This document shows positions 1 to 9,261 of a stretch of 64,000 bases of DNA, one piece after another; positions within the stretch are counted from its first letter, which is position 1; each line of letters begins with the position of its first letter. Made by a program: the position numbers and the translations under genes. Source of the stretch: Rhodeus uyekii (Eukaryota > Chordata > Actinopteri > Cypriniformes > Acheilognathidae). Below the pieces are notes generated by a model. The model saw only the letters and a program-made list of their open reading frames with translations, was not told the DNA's origin and searched no databases. Location: positions 248,001-312,000 of the forward strand of contig JAWRVZ010000275.1 in the NCBI GenBank assembly GCA_037043235.1, in the 5' to 3' direction.

Positions 1-1570
1 ATGGGGGCTGTGCAGAAAGCGTCCTTGAGACGTTGGAACGAGATGCTGGCTTCAGTGTTCCAGGTCAGAGATTTGGGTCCGAGACGGAGTAAAGATGTGA
101 GGGGGGTGCTGATTTTACTGAAGTTGCGTATGAAACGACGGTAGAAGTTTGAAAAACCCAGGAATCGTTGGAGTTCCTTCACTGTAGAGGGTTGGGGCCA
201 GTTCTTCACAGCCAGTACCTTTTTCTGGTCCATTTGGATGCCTTGCTGGTTAATGATATAACCGAGGAAATGGACTGATTCTCGGTGAAATTCGCATTTT
301 TCAAGTTTGAGGTAGAGGTGGTGTTTGCGAAGCTTGTGGAGAACCTGTGTCACATGGTGGCGATGGTCGGCCAGGTTCCGGGAGTAGATGAGGATGTCAT
401 CAATATAAACGATCACGAATTGGTTGAGGAACTCCCGGAACACCTCATTCATAAATCCTTGGAAGACGGAGGGAGCGTTGGATAATCCATAAGGCATAAC
501 TAGATACTCATAATGACCGGATGGGGTTATGAAGGCAGTCTTCCATTCGTCACCCTCACGGATCCGAATGAGATTATATGCGCTCCGCAGGTCGAGTTTG
601 GAGAAGACGCAGGCTCCCCGTAACTGTTCCAGAGCAGCCGGCACTAGAGGAAGGGGGTATTTGAACTTGACGGTTTGAGAGTTAAGAGCCCGGTAATCTA
701 TGCAGGGCCTCAAGCCTCCGTCTTTTTTATTAACAAAGAAGAAACTGGAAGCGGCTGGAGATGTAGACGGGCGGATGAAACCTTGCTCTAATGCTTCGGC
801 GATGTACTCGTCCATTGCCTTCTGCTCGGGGATGGAGAGAGGATAGATCTTGCCCCGTGGTAGGGTTGCCCCAGGCAGCAGGTCGATGGCACAGTCCCAG
901 GGCCGGTGTGGTGGTAACTTAGTGGCCCTCAGCTTACAGAAGACATCCTGAAATGCCCTGTACTCAGTTGGAATTTTCTGGGGACTACCAGTCTCTGGAC
1001 TCTCGACTGTGGTGGAACCGAGGGTTACAGATGAAGACTTCATATTATGGTTATGAGATGGGCGGAGAAGTTTCTTGACAGGTTGCAGACAGTTTTGAAG
1101 ACAGTATGTACTCCAGCGAAGAACTTCACCAGAGCGCCAGCACACTGAGGGAGCATGTTGTAGCATCCAAGGACGTCCCAGGATGATGTCTGTGGTGGAT
1201 CCATCCAACACCATGAAGGACATGTCCTCTTGATGTAAGCATCCCAGACGCAATGTGACCACAGGTGTAACGTGTCGTATGTAACCACAGCCCAGCGGTG
1301 TTCCTAATATGGTGTTAGCACGGAGGGTTTGATTGGTGAGCCGTCTTTTGAGATGAAGTTTGCGCAGTAGATTAAGTGACATGAAGTTGCCGGCCGAACC
1401 AGTGTCTATGAGGGCTTTTGCTGAGATGGAGAATTGAGATGTGATTACCATAACATTAGTCAGGGTTAAAGACAGGACTGAAGAGGGAGTCTGGATTGCA
1501 CTCACTGCTGAGCGTGGGGGTCGGACAGGACAGTTGGGTAGAAGATGACCTTCAGCACCACAATACAGGC
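1..1570 (-). pseudogene. pol: Gypsy zinc knuckle, protease and reverse transcriptase (pol, partial)
   Basis: The open minus-strand frame encodes, in order, a CCHC zinc knuckle (about 1527-1571, CX2CX4HX4C), an aspartic protease with the DTGS active site (about 1400-1412), and a reverse transcriptase. The RT has the fingers motif KKDGGLRPCIDYRALN, the palm KLDLRSAYNLIR and the catalytic YIDD (about 394-406), then the thumb/connection motif FLGFSNFYRRFI. It would copy element RNA into DNA in cytoplasmic particles. The start of the RNase H region is reached at the window edge. No stop codon was found in the translated frame. It is called a pseudogene only because the upstream gag frame is broken; the pol domain itself looks intact as far as it can be seen. 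RNase H and integrase are outside the window. Confidence 0.85.
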
Positions 1571-2269
1571 AGAGATGCAAACGGATTCTGCGTTGACGTT
1601 CAGTAGAAGAGAGCCGCATGGAGTCAATTTGCATTGGTTCAGGTGGGTTAGCATATGTTGAAGGTGGAGGAGGCAGTGAGTGTTGTTCACCGTGACAAGC
1701 AGTAAGACGTTGAGAGATCCGTATGGACCGTTGAATAAAACTCTCCAATCCAATGTTGTCATCACGTTCCATCCGCTAGAGGACGCCAGCGTGCGGAACT
1801 GGAGAGAATATTCGAAGACTGTGGATTTCCCCTGGCGAAGGCGATATAATTGATCGTGCGTGGAAAGAAGGTTAGCGGTTTGGCCAAATACCTCTTTGAA
1901 ATGGCTCACAAATGATGTCAAGGACTGTACAACCGGACCGCCGGCCTCCCAGATGGATCTAGCCCATTGAAGCGCACGGCCAGACAGTAACGAGATCATA
2001 AACGCGATCTTGGCGCGATCGTTAGCGAACTGGTGCGGCTGCATTTCCAAATAGAGGGAACATTGTAGCAGGAACCCACTGCAATCTTCCGCCTCACCAG
2101 AGTATGTCGCAGGTCGGGCCATGGGATTGGCAGCAGCGGATGACGATGAAGCCACGGCTTGGGTGTGGAGGACTTGCTGCAGCGTTTCAGCGGTGCCGGT
2201 GCGGGGATCCGGAGATGAGATCGCGCTAGCGGCTGCTTCCAGATGTATTTCGGTCTGGTCTTCTGTCAT
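1502..2269 (-). pseudogene. gag: Gypsy gag with internal frame-changing deletion
   Basis: The ATG at 2269 opens a frame encoding a retrotransposon capsid-type Gag: an acidic N-terminus, then the matrix/capsid region with motifs such as GEAEDCSGFLLQCSLYLE, ISLLSGRALQWA and LYRLRQG. After the SGWN motif (about 1768) the frame is lost. The neighbouring frame resumes at ERDDNIGLESFIQ and runs through a proline-rich linker to the zinc knuckle. Family Gags normally carry a stretch between SGWNE and the DDNIGLE-like block, so I infer a deletion of 3n+1 bases here. In the broken frame translation goes on as nonsense to a stop at 1502. The Gag ATG sits right at the apparent LTR edge. Confidence 0.75.
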
Positions 2270-2609
2270 GTTGCAGAAGGAGACTCAGACAGAGGTAACT
2301 GGAACGGAGTTTATTAGAACAGCTAACAGAATAGCAAACCGATGAAGAGGTGAGAGAACAATATAGGATGATGATGATGATGAGGCAAAATGAAATAACT
2401 CTAGCCAAACGGGAAGCGTACAGCTTAGAGGGAGTCGGGCGAAGGTTCAGTATAGAACTTGTAGACCAGACAATGAGAATTGGGGAGAAGGCAGTTTATG
2501 AAGGGTGAGGAGAGTGGTTGCAGGTGATTGTGATTAGAATTCCGGAGAGCTTGATCGGGTAGGTGGAGCGTAGCGGTCTGATGCTGTGGGTGTGGTAGAG
2601 TCCATGACA
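2269..2609 (-). repeat. 5' LTR of the Gypsy element
   Basis: On the minus strand the block starts with TGTCATGG (2609 downward) and ends with CTGCAACA at about 2269, matching the TG...CA ends of LTRs. An AATAAA polyadenylation signal (CTAATAAACTCC) lies about 55 bases before its 3' end. The 3' boundary is uncertain because the gag start codon touches it, which leaves no room for a usual primer-binding site. The partner LTR is outside the window. Confidence 0.65.
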
Positions 2610-2875
2610 GTATAATACTAATAATGAAAAAAGTAGGAAAATTATGTGTCCATGACTGGTGTTCTCATCCTCCGCAACATTTTTTAAGGACTGTTAAAAG
2701 ACACATAAATAATTTAAATAAAGTTTGATTTTGAATGAAGGAGAACTTCAAGGTCAGTTCTTTCAAGATGGCTACCAGTTAAGAAGATCTCTTTATAGTT
2801 CTCCAATAAAAGTAAAATACTCTCTTGTTAAAACCTGTACACAACATTTTGATTATCATTACCGAAACAAGTAGA

Positions 2876-3650
2876 GTGGAGTTCGGTTATGTCGACGGCG
2901 TCGGGGGTCGGGAAAAAGCATCGAGACAACCGTTTCGCGAGATAACCCATACATCATATATTACATGTATTAACATACAATCCATATACTATATTACCGA
3001 TTTCCCCACATATAACCCTCAGATGCAGATAATCCGCAATTCATGCAATAAGAAAACAAATACAAGTCAGAATCAGAACAAAAAGAAAAGCAGTCCCTAG
3101 TGAATGCGAAGCAGTATCGAATGGTCTGAAACAGTCACGTGATTCACTCAGAGAACCGAAGCAGTTGCTGCTTCGGACGTCATCGGTCACGTGTGTTTTT
3201 TCCGCATCAAAGCAAGCTCCGAAGCAGTAGTTCATAAAAAATCCTGCTTCGAGTTTGAAGCTTGTGTCAGAGCATCGGTGTCAGACGGCCATCACTAGCA
3301 GTCTCTCTTTCTCTCCAAATTACAGTCTCTCCCTCTCTCCTCTCTGCGCTGCGCTCGTCCCTTTAAGAGAAGACCCCGCCCTCATGGCAGCACAGCCAAT
3401 CACGTTTTCTTGCATGATTGACAGGTCAGACAGCCTATCAGCGCAGCTGTCAGTGACCGTGGAAGCAGCAGCTGTCAGAGCCCAAAGATGACAACCCTCA
3501 AGAAATAAAAATAAAAATGTATTGATGTAAATGAGAAAGAGGATGCTCGTGTTTTTGGTGTTTTTTTTACACAACAGTGTTGCCGCGATTTGTTTGATGA
3601 AGTGATCGGCTGAAATGTTCCGAGTCTCATCCAGAACTGTGCGCATTTGA
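2876..3650 (+). repeat. pogo/Tigger-type non-autonomous repeat, copy 1
   Basis: The block begins with a GTGGAGTTCGGTTATGTCGACG end and matches 25599-26180 in the same orientation. The shared parts include the GGGTCGGGAAAAAGCATCGAG segment and the region around GCCAATCACGTTTTCTTGC. This copy has about 200 extra bases at 3100-3290, rich in GAAGCAGT and CACGTG motifs, absent from the other copy. The GGTTATGTCGACGGC-type end is shared with the MITE at 49646-50132, which points to the pogo/Tigger group. No transposase frame is present. Confidence 0.6.
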
Positions 3651-4234
3651 GTCTTAAGCCACGAATACTATAAATGTTAATTTAATTTAAAGAAAAATTG
3701 AAGTTTACTTTTCAACAGTTGTGCAGACTCTACACATTATGTTCCTTCAGATTTGTCACATAATTAAAAAAAATTGGTCAGGTTTCATTGAAATATTAAA
3801 AAAAAATAGGTTGTAAATTGTGGAAGGTGTTGCGGTAATGAGAAAAAGCATTCAGAATAAAAATCCTGTTAATTTAAAAGTAAACATTATTTCAGAATTT
3901 CAAATTACTGTGCATGACTGTTAATAATCTAATTTTAAAAATGTTAAAATGTATTAGCTTTTCGCGGTAATGAGAATTTTTAGGACTTGTTTTGGAAATT
4001 ATGTTCAAAAATGTCTTAAACTGTAAGTTAATGTTTTTAAAATAATGTGCACAAATAATTCAGACTTTGGTTCAAATGTCAGAAATCATTTTTTGTTAAT
4101 TCAAGCATTTTTTAAATTTTGATGTTTGACATTTTCAAAACCATGTTTTCGTGAGAATCACCCGTGTACTTCTATTCGTGAATGATCTGAACTGGACCGC
4201 AAATCCTAACGGTCATCGGATATAAATAGCCAAT
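3651..4234. other. AT-rich stretch without a gene
   Basis: I see only AT-rich single-copy DNA with short A and T runs and no coding frame, splice-bounded exon or recognisable repeat. Confidence 0.5.
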
Positions 4235-4302
4235 GGTCACGTGACATCATGTCACGTGACCATAAGCGCAGCATCACAACCCGATGTGATGCTGCACTTA
4301 TG
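4235..4302. other. Two adjacent palindromes with twin CACGTG boxes
   Basis: 4235-4261 is a 27-base palindrome, perfect except for its centre, with a TCACGTGA box on each arm. It is followed directly by a second hairpin at 4261-4302. That one has 17-base arms (CATAAG.GCAGCATCAC and its complement) with one mismatch around an 8-base loop. CACGTG is the core E-box read by bHLH-zip factors such as USF, MITF and TFE. Whether it is regulatory or the heart of an old MITE is open. Confidence 0.5.
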
Positions 4303-4561
4303 ATTGGAGCATTTATTGATATTATTTTATATATTGCTTCTACACAGACCCAGTAGAAGATCTTGATTAAACACATTTTTTATTGGTAAGAATATGTAAA
4401 AGAGAGACAATCACTCACTGCTCTTGACTGAATAACTTTAGTAGCTTTAATAACAATCACTGTATATTTCGTTCATTCAGTAAAGCATGTTATTTTATTT
4501 ATTGTCACTAACACTACTACATAAGTACATAATGTGGTAAATGTTGGGGTTTAACTGCAGA

Positions 4562-4704
4562 GGAACCATTTTTAGTGCTATAAAGCACCATGTTTGATAG
4601 TGCTATATGGCACCTCATAATGGTTCGTTTGTAGCACCATTTGACAATAGTGCTGTATAGTACCTTTAAAGATTGGTGCTGTTAAAAATGGTAAAAATGG
4701 TTCC
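4562..4704. repeat. Short palindromic MITE
   Basis: A 143-base element is bounded by 12-base inverted repeats, GGAACCATTTTT at 4562 and AAAAATGGTTCC ending at 4704. Its interior has repeated GTGCTATA..GGCACC-type blocks. It is non-coding and of the small foldback type common in fish genomes. Confidence 0.6.
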
Positions 4705-4764
4705 CCTATGATTACTCCGCCTGCGAGCACGTAGTGTGGTGTGGTGCTATTTTCCAGTGGCAGA

Positions 4765-4905
4765 AAAAAGTAATAAAAAATACCTTGGAATTGTCTCTGT
4801 TCCAGCAGAGAGGTTGTTCTCCAAGGCAGGAGAGACAATTAGTCAGAGGCGAAATTGTCTTAAACCAAAAAATGTTAACATGTTGCTTTTCCTAAACACA
4901 AACCT
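4765..4905 (+). pseudogene. hAT transposase C-terminal dimerisation region (relic)
   Basis: The plus frame reads KYLGIVSVPAERLFSKAGE, then TISQRRNCLKPKNVNMLL and FLNTNL. This is the C-terminal hAT dimerisation motif (consensus-like VPAERVFSKAG...RRN.L.P..V..L.FL..N). The match stops at 4905, where a MITE starts. The reading continues on the far side of that MITE at 5518 with a few codons and a stop. Upstream transposase domains are not recognisable, so this is the 3' remnant of a ZBED/hAT-type DNA transposon. Confidence 0.75.
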
Positions 4906-5185
4906 GGGGCATATTCTTCGTACCTCGCTAACTCACTTAGCTGGATTAGATTGTTGACGATTTCGCTTGATCTCGGATTGTTCAATTCTTCGACGCTCAT
5001 CCGGGACTTGTTGTCATAGTAACAGGTCCGCTGAAGTGAACCTGCTCGGAGCAGGCTTACTTCCAGTTAGCAGGATTAGTTCACGCAAGCGGAGGTGAAA
5101 TGGGAAGTTTGTCGCAACATGTCCTGTCCGTTTTTACGAGAGAAACCTGTTGCTGAAGGTGCAATATAATATATTTAATATAATA

Positions 5186-5224
<39 letters not shown>

Positions 5225-5517
5225 CGTTTTTCACGTGAGGGTATAATGTATCTAGTTAATTTAGATACAATTAGTCGTAGTCGGGCGTTAACTACAGCTC
5301 AAACTGTGTGTATTGCCTTGCGCTACTTTGCGAGCGGCACGTTCATTTACACTGTTGGTATACGGAGAACATTGTGAAAGTGCTGTCTGTCGTGCCATTC
5401 GCAAAGTTACCAGCAATCAAGCAGTCATTTTTGAAAAAAGGGAACTTTGCACATTATGTTGTAACTTGTTACAACTTGTTACAACTTGTTGTAAGCGACG
5501 TACGAAGAATATGCCCC
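4906..5517. repeat. MITE inserted in the hAT transposase 3' end
   Basis: The ends are inverted repeats of about 25 bases: GGGGCATATTCTTCGTAC at 4906 and its near-perfect complement ending at 5517. The interior is non-coding and includes a (TA)n run at about 5189-5220. The hAT reading flanks the element on both sides. The target duplication is at most 2-3 bases and ambiguous. Confidence 0.75.
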
Positions 5518-5535
5518 TGAAGCTTAAAGATTAGG

Positions 5536-6449
5536 AAATCTTTATCAACAAATCAAAATGAAAAGATGCTGAAATGTCTTTCTGAACATTGCTAAATTGG
5601 AAAAATATGTACAAATTTGAAAATAAAGAAAAAAAATGGCCTGTTTAAAAATAAGAAATATTTCATACAGTGCAAAGATGCACAATTTATGTTGTTAGTA
5701 TTTTTTATTATATTAATCTTTATGATGCTTTTTATTTAATCTTTTTTTTTTGTAAAATAATGTTTTATTTTAAACTATTTGTCAAATTTACTTTTGTAAT
5801 AAATTGTTAAATTTTTTGTAATACATTTTTTTCTTCCTTTTTTTAGTGATTGCATACCCAAGTATTCACAATGTTGAACTGATCAGAAGTTTTTTTTATT
5901 TTAATTTACAAGCATCATTTTAGTTATCCAAATTTCTTCATTTAAATGTGTGAAAATGTATTTTTTGATATTGTTGGGAACTATAAACTGGGAAATGCAC
6001 TAAAATTGTTAACATAATAGTTGGGGTGGGGGGGACATCCTGTCATTTTCATATATATTTATCTGTGAAACACCATAAAGCATATAATGTTTGAACTTAA
6101 AGAACCAATGAGGTTAATTCTCGTGTCACGGAGCACATTGGAAATCACAGAGTAATTTCTAGGTTAGTTCCTGTTTGAGATGTTGGTCAGGCTCCATTAA
6201 CCCGTCACTCCCCTTTTCATTGTTCTTTGATATTAACATTTGTTATGGTTAGAAAACATGTTTTTTGGGGGTTACACTGGTGATTGTTGATTTTAGGACA
6301 TCATTTGTTTTGTGTGTCAGGTTTCTTAAAAAAAAAGAAATTAACAGCAACTAGATGTGGCCCAGATCTGGGCAGACACTATGCGGTTTGGGTTTGTGAT
6401 ACTACAACTCCTCGTGAACATCCAGATGAGCCTTATTTGAAACAAACAA
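5536..6449. other. AT-rich intergenic DNA
   Basis: I see long A/T runs, a short G run at about 6022-6033 and no coding frame above background. This is the region downstream of the lectin gene's polyadenylation signal. Confidence 0.5.
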
Positions 6450-8722
6450 ACAAACATGCAATGCTGTACCAGTTTATTCATGTATAAGAAACAAAGATTG
6501 ATTCAATCACAGCTCAGAAAACAGTAGTTTGGTATTTTGCTTATTGGATCAGAGGACTGTTGTTACTTCATCTTGTTCCACTTAATCTGGCAAAGAAAGC
6601 AGAAAAAAGGCAAATTACACTTAGTACAAACAATACAAGTGTGTTTCATGTCCATCTCTTTAAAAAAAAAAAAAAAAACTGCTAACCTGCAAACACCTCA
6701 ACCTCACACAGTGTGAGAAAATCAAACATTATCCAATATTTATAAAGGTTGACATAGCGCCCCTCAACAGGATTAAACGTAAAGGTTTTCGTATCTCCAG
6801 CTGGGATGTTGTCAACAGTTGCAGCTCTGTGAACACACACCATAACAGAAATAGAGAGGGTTTAAAAATAGTGATTTTATCCAATTTACTCAATTTCCAA
6901 CCATTTGTGCAAGTATTAAAAGAGTTTCAATACTTACAGCGCATTATTGTTGCCATTATTATCCAGGCTGTTTCCGATACTGATCTGAACACCATTGATT
7001 AGTGATGCTAACCCTGGTTGCATTGAAGACATCCAACAAGTCAACTCTCCACCAGGGGTCCTTTTCCTCATCAGTCTTACTACATGATCCATCAACGTAA
7101 CTTGGATTCCTGTTGCCATCGACAGCATTTTGAGCGTATGAGGATTCATATGGGTATGTGGAAGACTGGACAGCTTTGGCACCAAGTGCAAGATTCCCTG
7201 TTTTACAACAAATTTCCACAACATTTCAATGTGATGAAGTATGATTCCAGTATAAATGATCAAAATACTTTATTTTGCAATAACGGTCTTGATGTGCATT
7301 ATCCCTTATTGGTTACCAAATGTTCAATAAGATTATTACACGAGTTACTGACATTCAAATGAATAAAGAACACTTACTTGGAAAACAAGTGTATGGTGGT
7401 ATGTCTACGTCTTGTTTCAACAAAACAGACACACATTAATAAATATATATACAAAATTGCATCAGTCTTCTCTCTGTCTGTCTCTTACCTCCAAACACCT
7501 GGACTTCACACAGAGTAAGGATTTTTTCATCCCCAGGTAGAAAAATGTTGACATATCGGCCATTAACAGCAGCAAATGTAAATGTTTGTGTGCCACTAAA
7601 AGCAGTGAGAATAGTTGCAACCCTGCAAATACATAAAGAACAGTTTTAAAACGAGAACCAGAGGCCTCGCAACTATACACACGTCTAACAAACTCAACTA
7701 AACTGCTCCCAAATCCAGTTGGTTTTTTATAGCACTCTTCACAATACAAGCTGTTCATGTTTTATATTGCATCATTATGAGAAACAACTGTCAAAACATA
7801 CAAATGTCTGATCACAATCTGAATGAAATAAGTTAAAGTGCATCTCTATGGTTGTGGTCGAGTGGTTGGTTTGTGCAGGAAGTGCAAAAGTTTATTAAAC
7901 CAGATTGAACAATCAAACATGGGAAGATGACAGAACAACTGAAACATTTCTTACAGCTCGTTGTCATTTCCGTTGTTGTTCAGACTGTTACCGACACGAA
8001 TCTGAGCTCCTTGAAGCCGCTCTATGCAACAGTCTCCACGATTAGTGATGGTAACGCTGTATACTCTGTAGATATTTCCAAGGTCAACTCTCCACCATGG
8101 ATTAAACTCAGCTTTAGTATGATTGCATGACTCCTTGAAGAAATCTGAGTCAGTGTTTCCATCTACTGCACGTTGAGCAAAAACCAGTCCCCAGGAGGAC
8201 TGCACAGCCACGGCATTGAGGGCAAGATTCTCTGTACAAGATGAAATGAAAATAAAGGACAAGACAGGTTCAAAGTGCAGCAAGTAAGGCAAGGCAGAGA
8301 GTCGTGGGAATGGAGATAATGAACATCACCTCAAACCACACCAGCCTCCAGTCTCATGGAAGAGAGAGGACCAGACCTGGACTTTACACTGTTTTGTTTA
8401 AGTTATTCATGAGGGTCTGCCGCTTAACTTTCATTTCACTCATTCCTGTATCGTTCATCACTGAAACTTTAACAGTTACTGGCTCTCGAGGTGATGAGCA
8501 GGAGGAACCAGCAAAAGTTTAAACACTTTAATTAAAAAACAATGATAAAACGACAGACGACTGTTGCATTCTGTTCCCACTGCTCTCGGTCTCACCCTGC
8601 TTGCCACACAAAGCAATGCAAATTAATCACAAGCTTTCATTTCCAATATTTCACAAACCTCTGGAATCAGACATGCACAGTCCAGTCAGAAGCGTTAGAA
8701 AATAAATCTTGAAACAATACAT
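6450..8722 (-). CDS. Fucolectin-like secreted lectin, two F-type domains, frame lesion in exon 4
   Basis: Six coding exons on the minus strand: 8722-8659, 8231-7955, 7622-7489, 7197-6938, 6826-6687 and 6586-6582 (stop TAA). The 3'UTR follows, with an AATAAA signal at 6478-6473. Exon 1 starts MYCFKIYF and encodes a signal peptide. Exons 2-3 form one F-type (fucolectin/tachylectin-4/pentraxin) domain with ENLALNAVAVQSSW, NPWWRVDL, the sugar-site motif RGDCCIERL and the end VNIFLPGDEKILTLCEVQVFG. Exons 4-5 form a second domain. All junctions have GT/AG borders and matching phases except within exon 4. There a deletion of about 26 bases after ITN removes the RGDCC motif and shifts the frame to a stop at about 6959. 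Family members are secreted fucose-binding immune lectins. Because of the lesion this may be a pseudogene, an allele or an assembly error; the stop lies about 160 nt upstream of the last junction, which predicts nonsense-mediated decay. Confidence 0.85.
6687..6826 (-). CDS. Fucolectin-like gene, exon 5 (end of F-type domain 2)
   Basis: The acceptor is GTTCACAG and the donor is GCAG|GTTAGC. It encodes AATVDNIPAGDTKTFTF and LTLCEVEVF. Its entry phase fits the exon 4 donor only if the exon 4 frame is the original one, which supports a real deletion rather than a misread splice site. The terminal exon at 6586 adds one residue and a TAA stop. Confidence 0.75.
6938..7197 (-). CDS. Fucolectin-like gene, exon 4 (F-type domain 2, frameshifted)
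   Basis: It begins GNLALGAKAVQSSTYPYESS after an AAACAG acceptor and reads through DPWWRVDLLDVFNATRVSITN. The next residues of the family (RGDCC..R.) are missing. The reading NGVQISIGNSL continues only in another frame up to the donor CT|GTAAGTA. The histidine found in exon 2 is replaced by lysine (SCSKT). Confidence 0.8.
7489..7622 (-). CDS. Fucolectin-like gene, exon 3 (end of F-type domain 1)
   Basis: The acceptor is ATTTGCAG and the donor is GGAG|GTAAGAG. It encodes the last beta strands, including GRYVNIFLPG and LTLCEVQVFG. It enters in phase 2 and leaves in phase 1, so it pairs with exon 2 as a domain cassette. Confidence 0.85.
7955..8231 (-). CDS. Fucolectin-like gene, exon 2 (F-type domain 1)
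   Basis: The acceptor is TTGTACAG and the donor is CT|GTAAGAA. The exon carries most of the first F-type domain: SCNHT (a histidine in the sugar-binding area), NPWWRVDLGN and RGDCCIERLQGAQIRVGNSL. The fucose-site residues known from eel fucolectin appear to be kept here. Confidence 0.85.
8659..8722 (-). CDS. Fucolectin-like gene, exon 1 (signal peptide)
   Basis: The ATG at 8722 lies two bases after a TTTATTTCAG acceptor, so an upstream non-coding exon exists somewhere above 8724. The exon encodes 21 residues with a hydrophobic core (FLTLLTGLC), then a donor AGAG|GTTTGT. It ends in phase 1, matching exon 2. Confidence 0.8.
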
Positions 8723-8724
8723 CC

Positions 8725-9261
8725 TGAAATAAAAACAGAACATCACAACATGAAGAATCAATTTAAATTTCTCATCCTCACTTAAATATATTGCTATTGC
8801 ATTGATAATACAAGTATTAAGAAACACATGACTGTCAGTTTAATGTGACATTACCTCCGTTCTGAGCACCTATTTTTCTACTTGTAATAATAATGAATAA
8901 CCATCTAAACAGTTTTATATAGATTGTTTGGCAATTATTTTTCAAAAATCTAAAATGCTATCAATGCTTGCTAATGATTCATCAGGAGAAATAGGCAGAG
9001 TTTAAAAAGGCAATTTACCACTTAAATCTGTTCTTGACTGAATAACTTATCTAGCTGAAATAAGGTTTATTCTCTTTAATTTACACAGTGTTCATGTAAT
9101 GTTTGTCATTCTGCATTGTGTAATTTGTTTTTAATGATTACCTTTGGGATTACCCTGACCTATCGAAAGATTGGCAAGACAGCTGCAAGCATATTCACCC
9201 AGCCGCTGTCTGTGGAAATTAAGGAACGGTGTTGTGGGTGACCGTTTGAAGGAACTAGATC
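8725..9261. other. Region upstream of the lectin gene
   Basis: This AT-rich stretch should hold the lectin gene's promoter and a non-coding first exon, but I cannot place either. No recognisable repeat was seen. Confidence 0.4.

Larger units (their letters stand above)
1..2609 (-). mobile_element. Ty3/Gypsy LTR retrotransposon, 5' part
   Basis: Read on the minus strand, this is a 5' LTR followed by gag, protease and reverse transcriptase, in the gag-protease-RT order of Ty3/Gypsy elements. The integrase and 3' LTR would lie beyond the left edge. The protease-RT frame that I translated shows no stop codon from the zinc knuckle to the window edge, so the copy is fairly young. The one lesion I see is a frame-changing deletion in gag near 1766-1770. 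The zinc knuckle and the protease share one frame, so the intact element probably made a single Gag-Pol polyprotein. Confidence 0.9.

Noticed and set aside
6682..6690. TAG directly after exon 5 as the lectin stop
   Set aside because: A good donor overlaps it and a strong polypyrimidine acceptor at 6587 leads to another in-frame stop. Both give nearly the same protein, so the spliced form was preferred but not proven.
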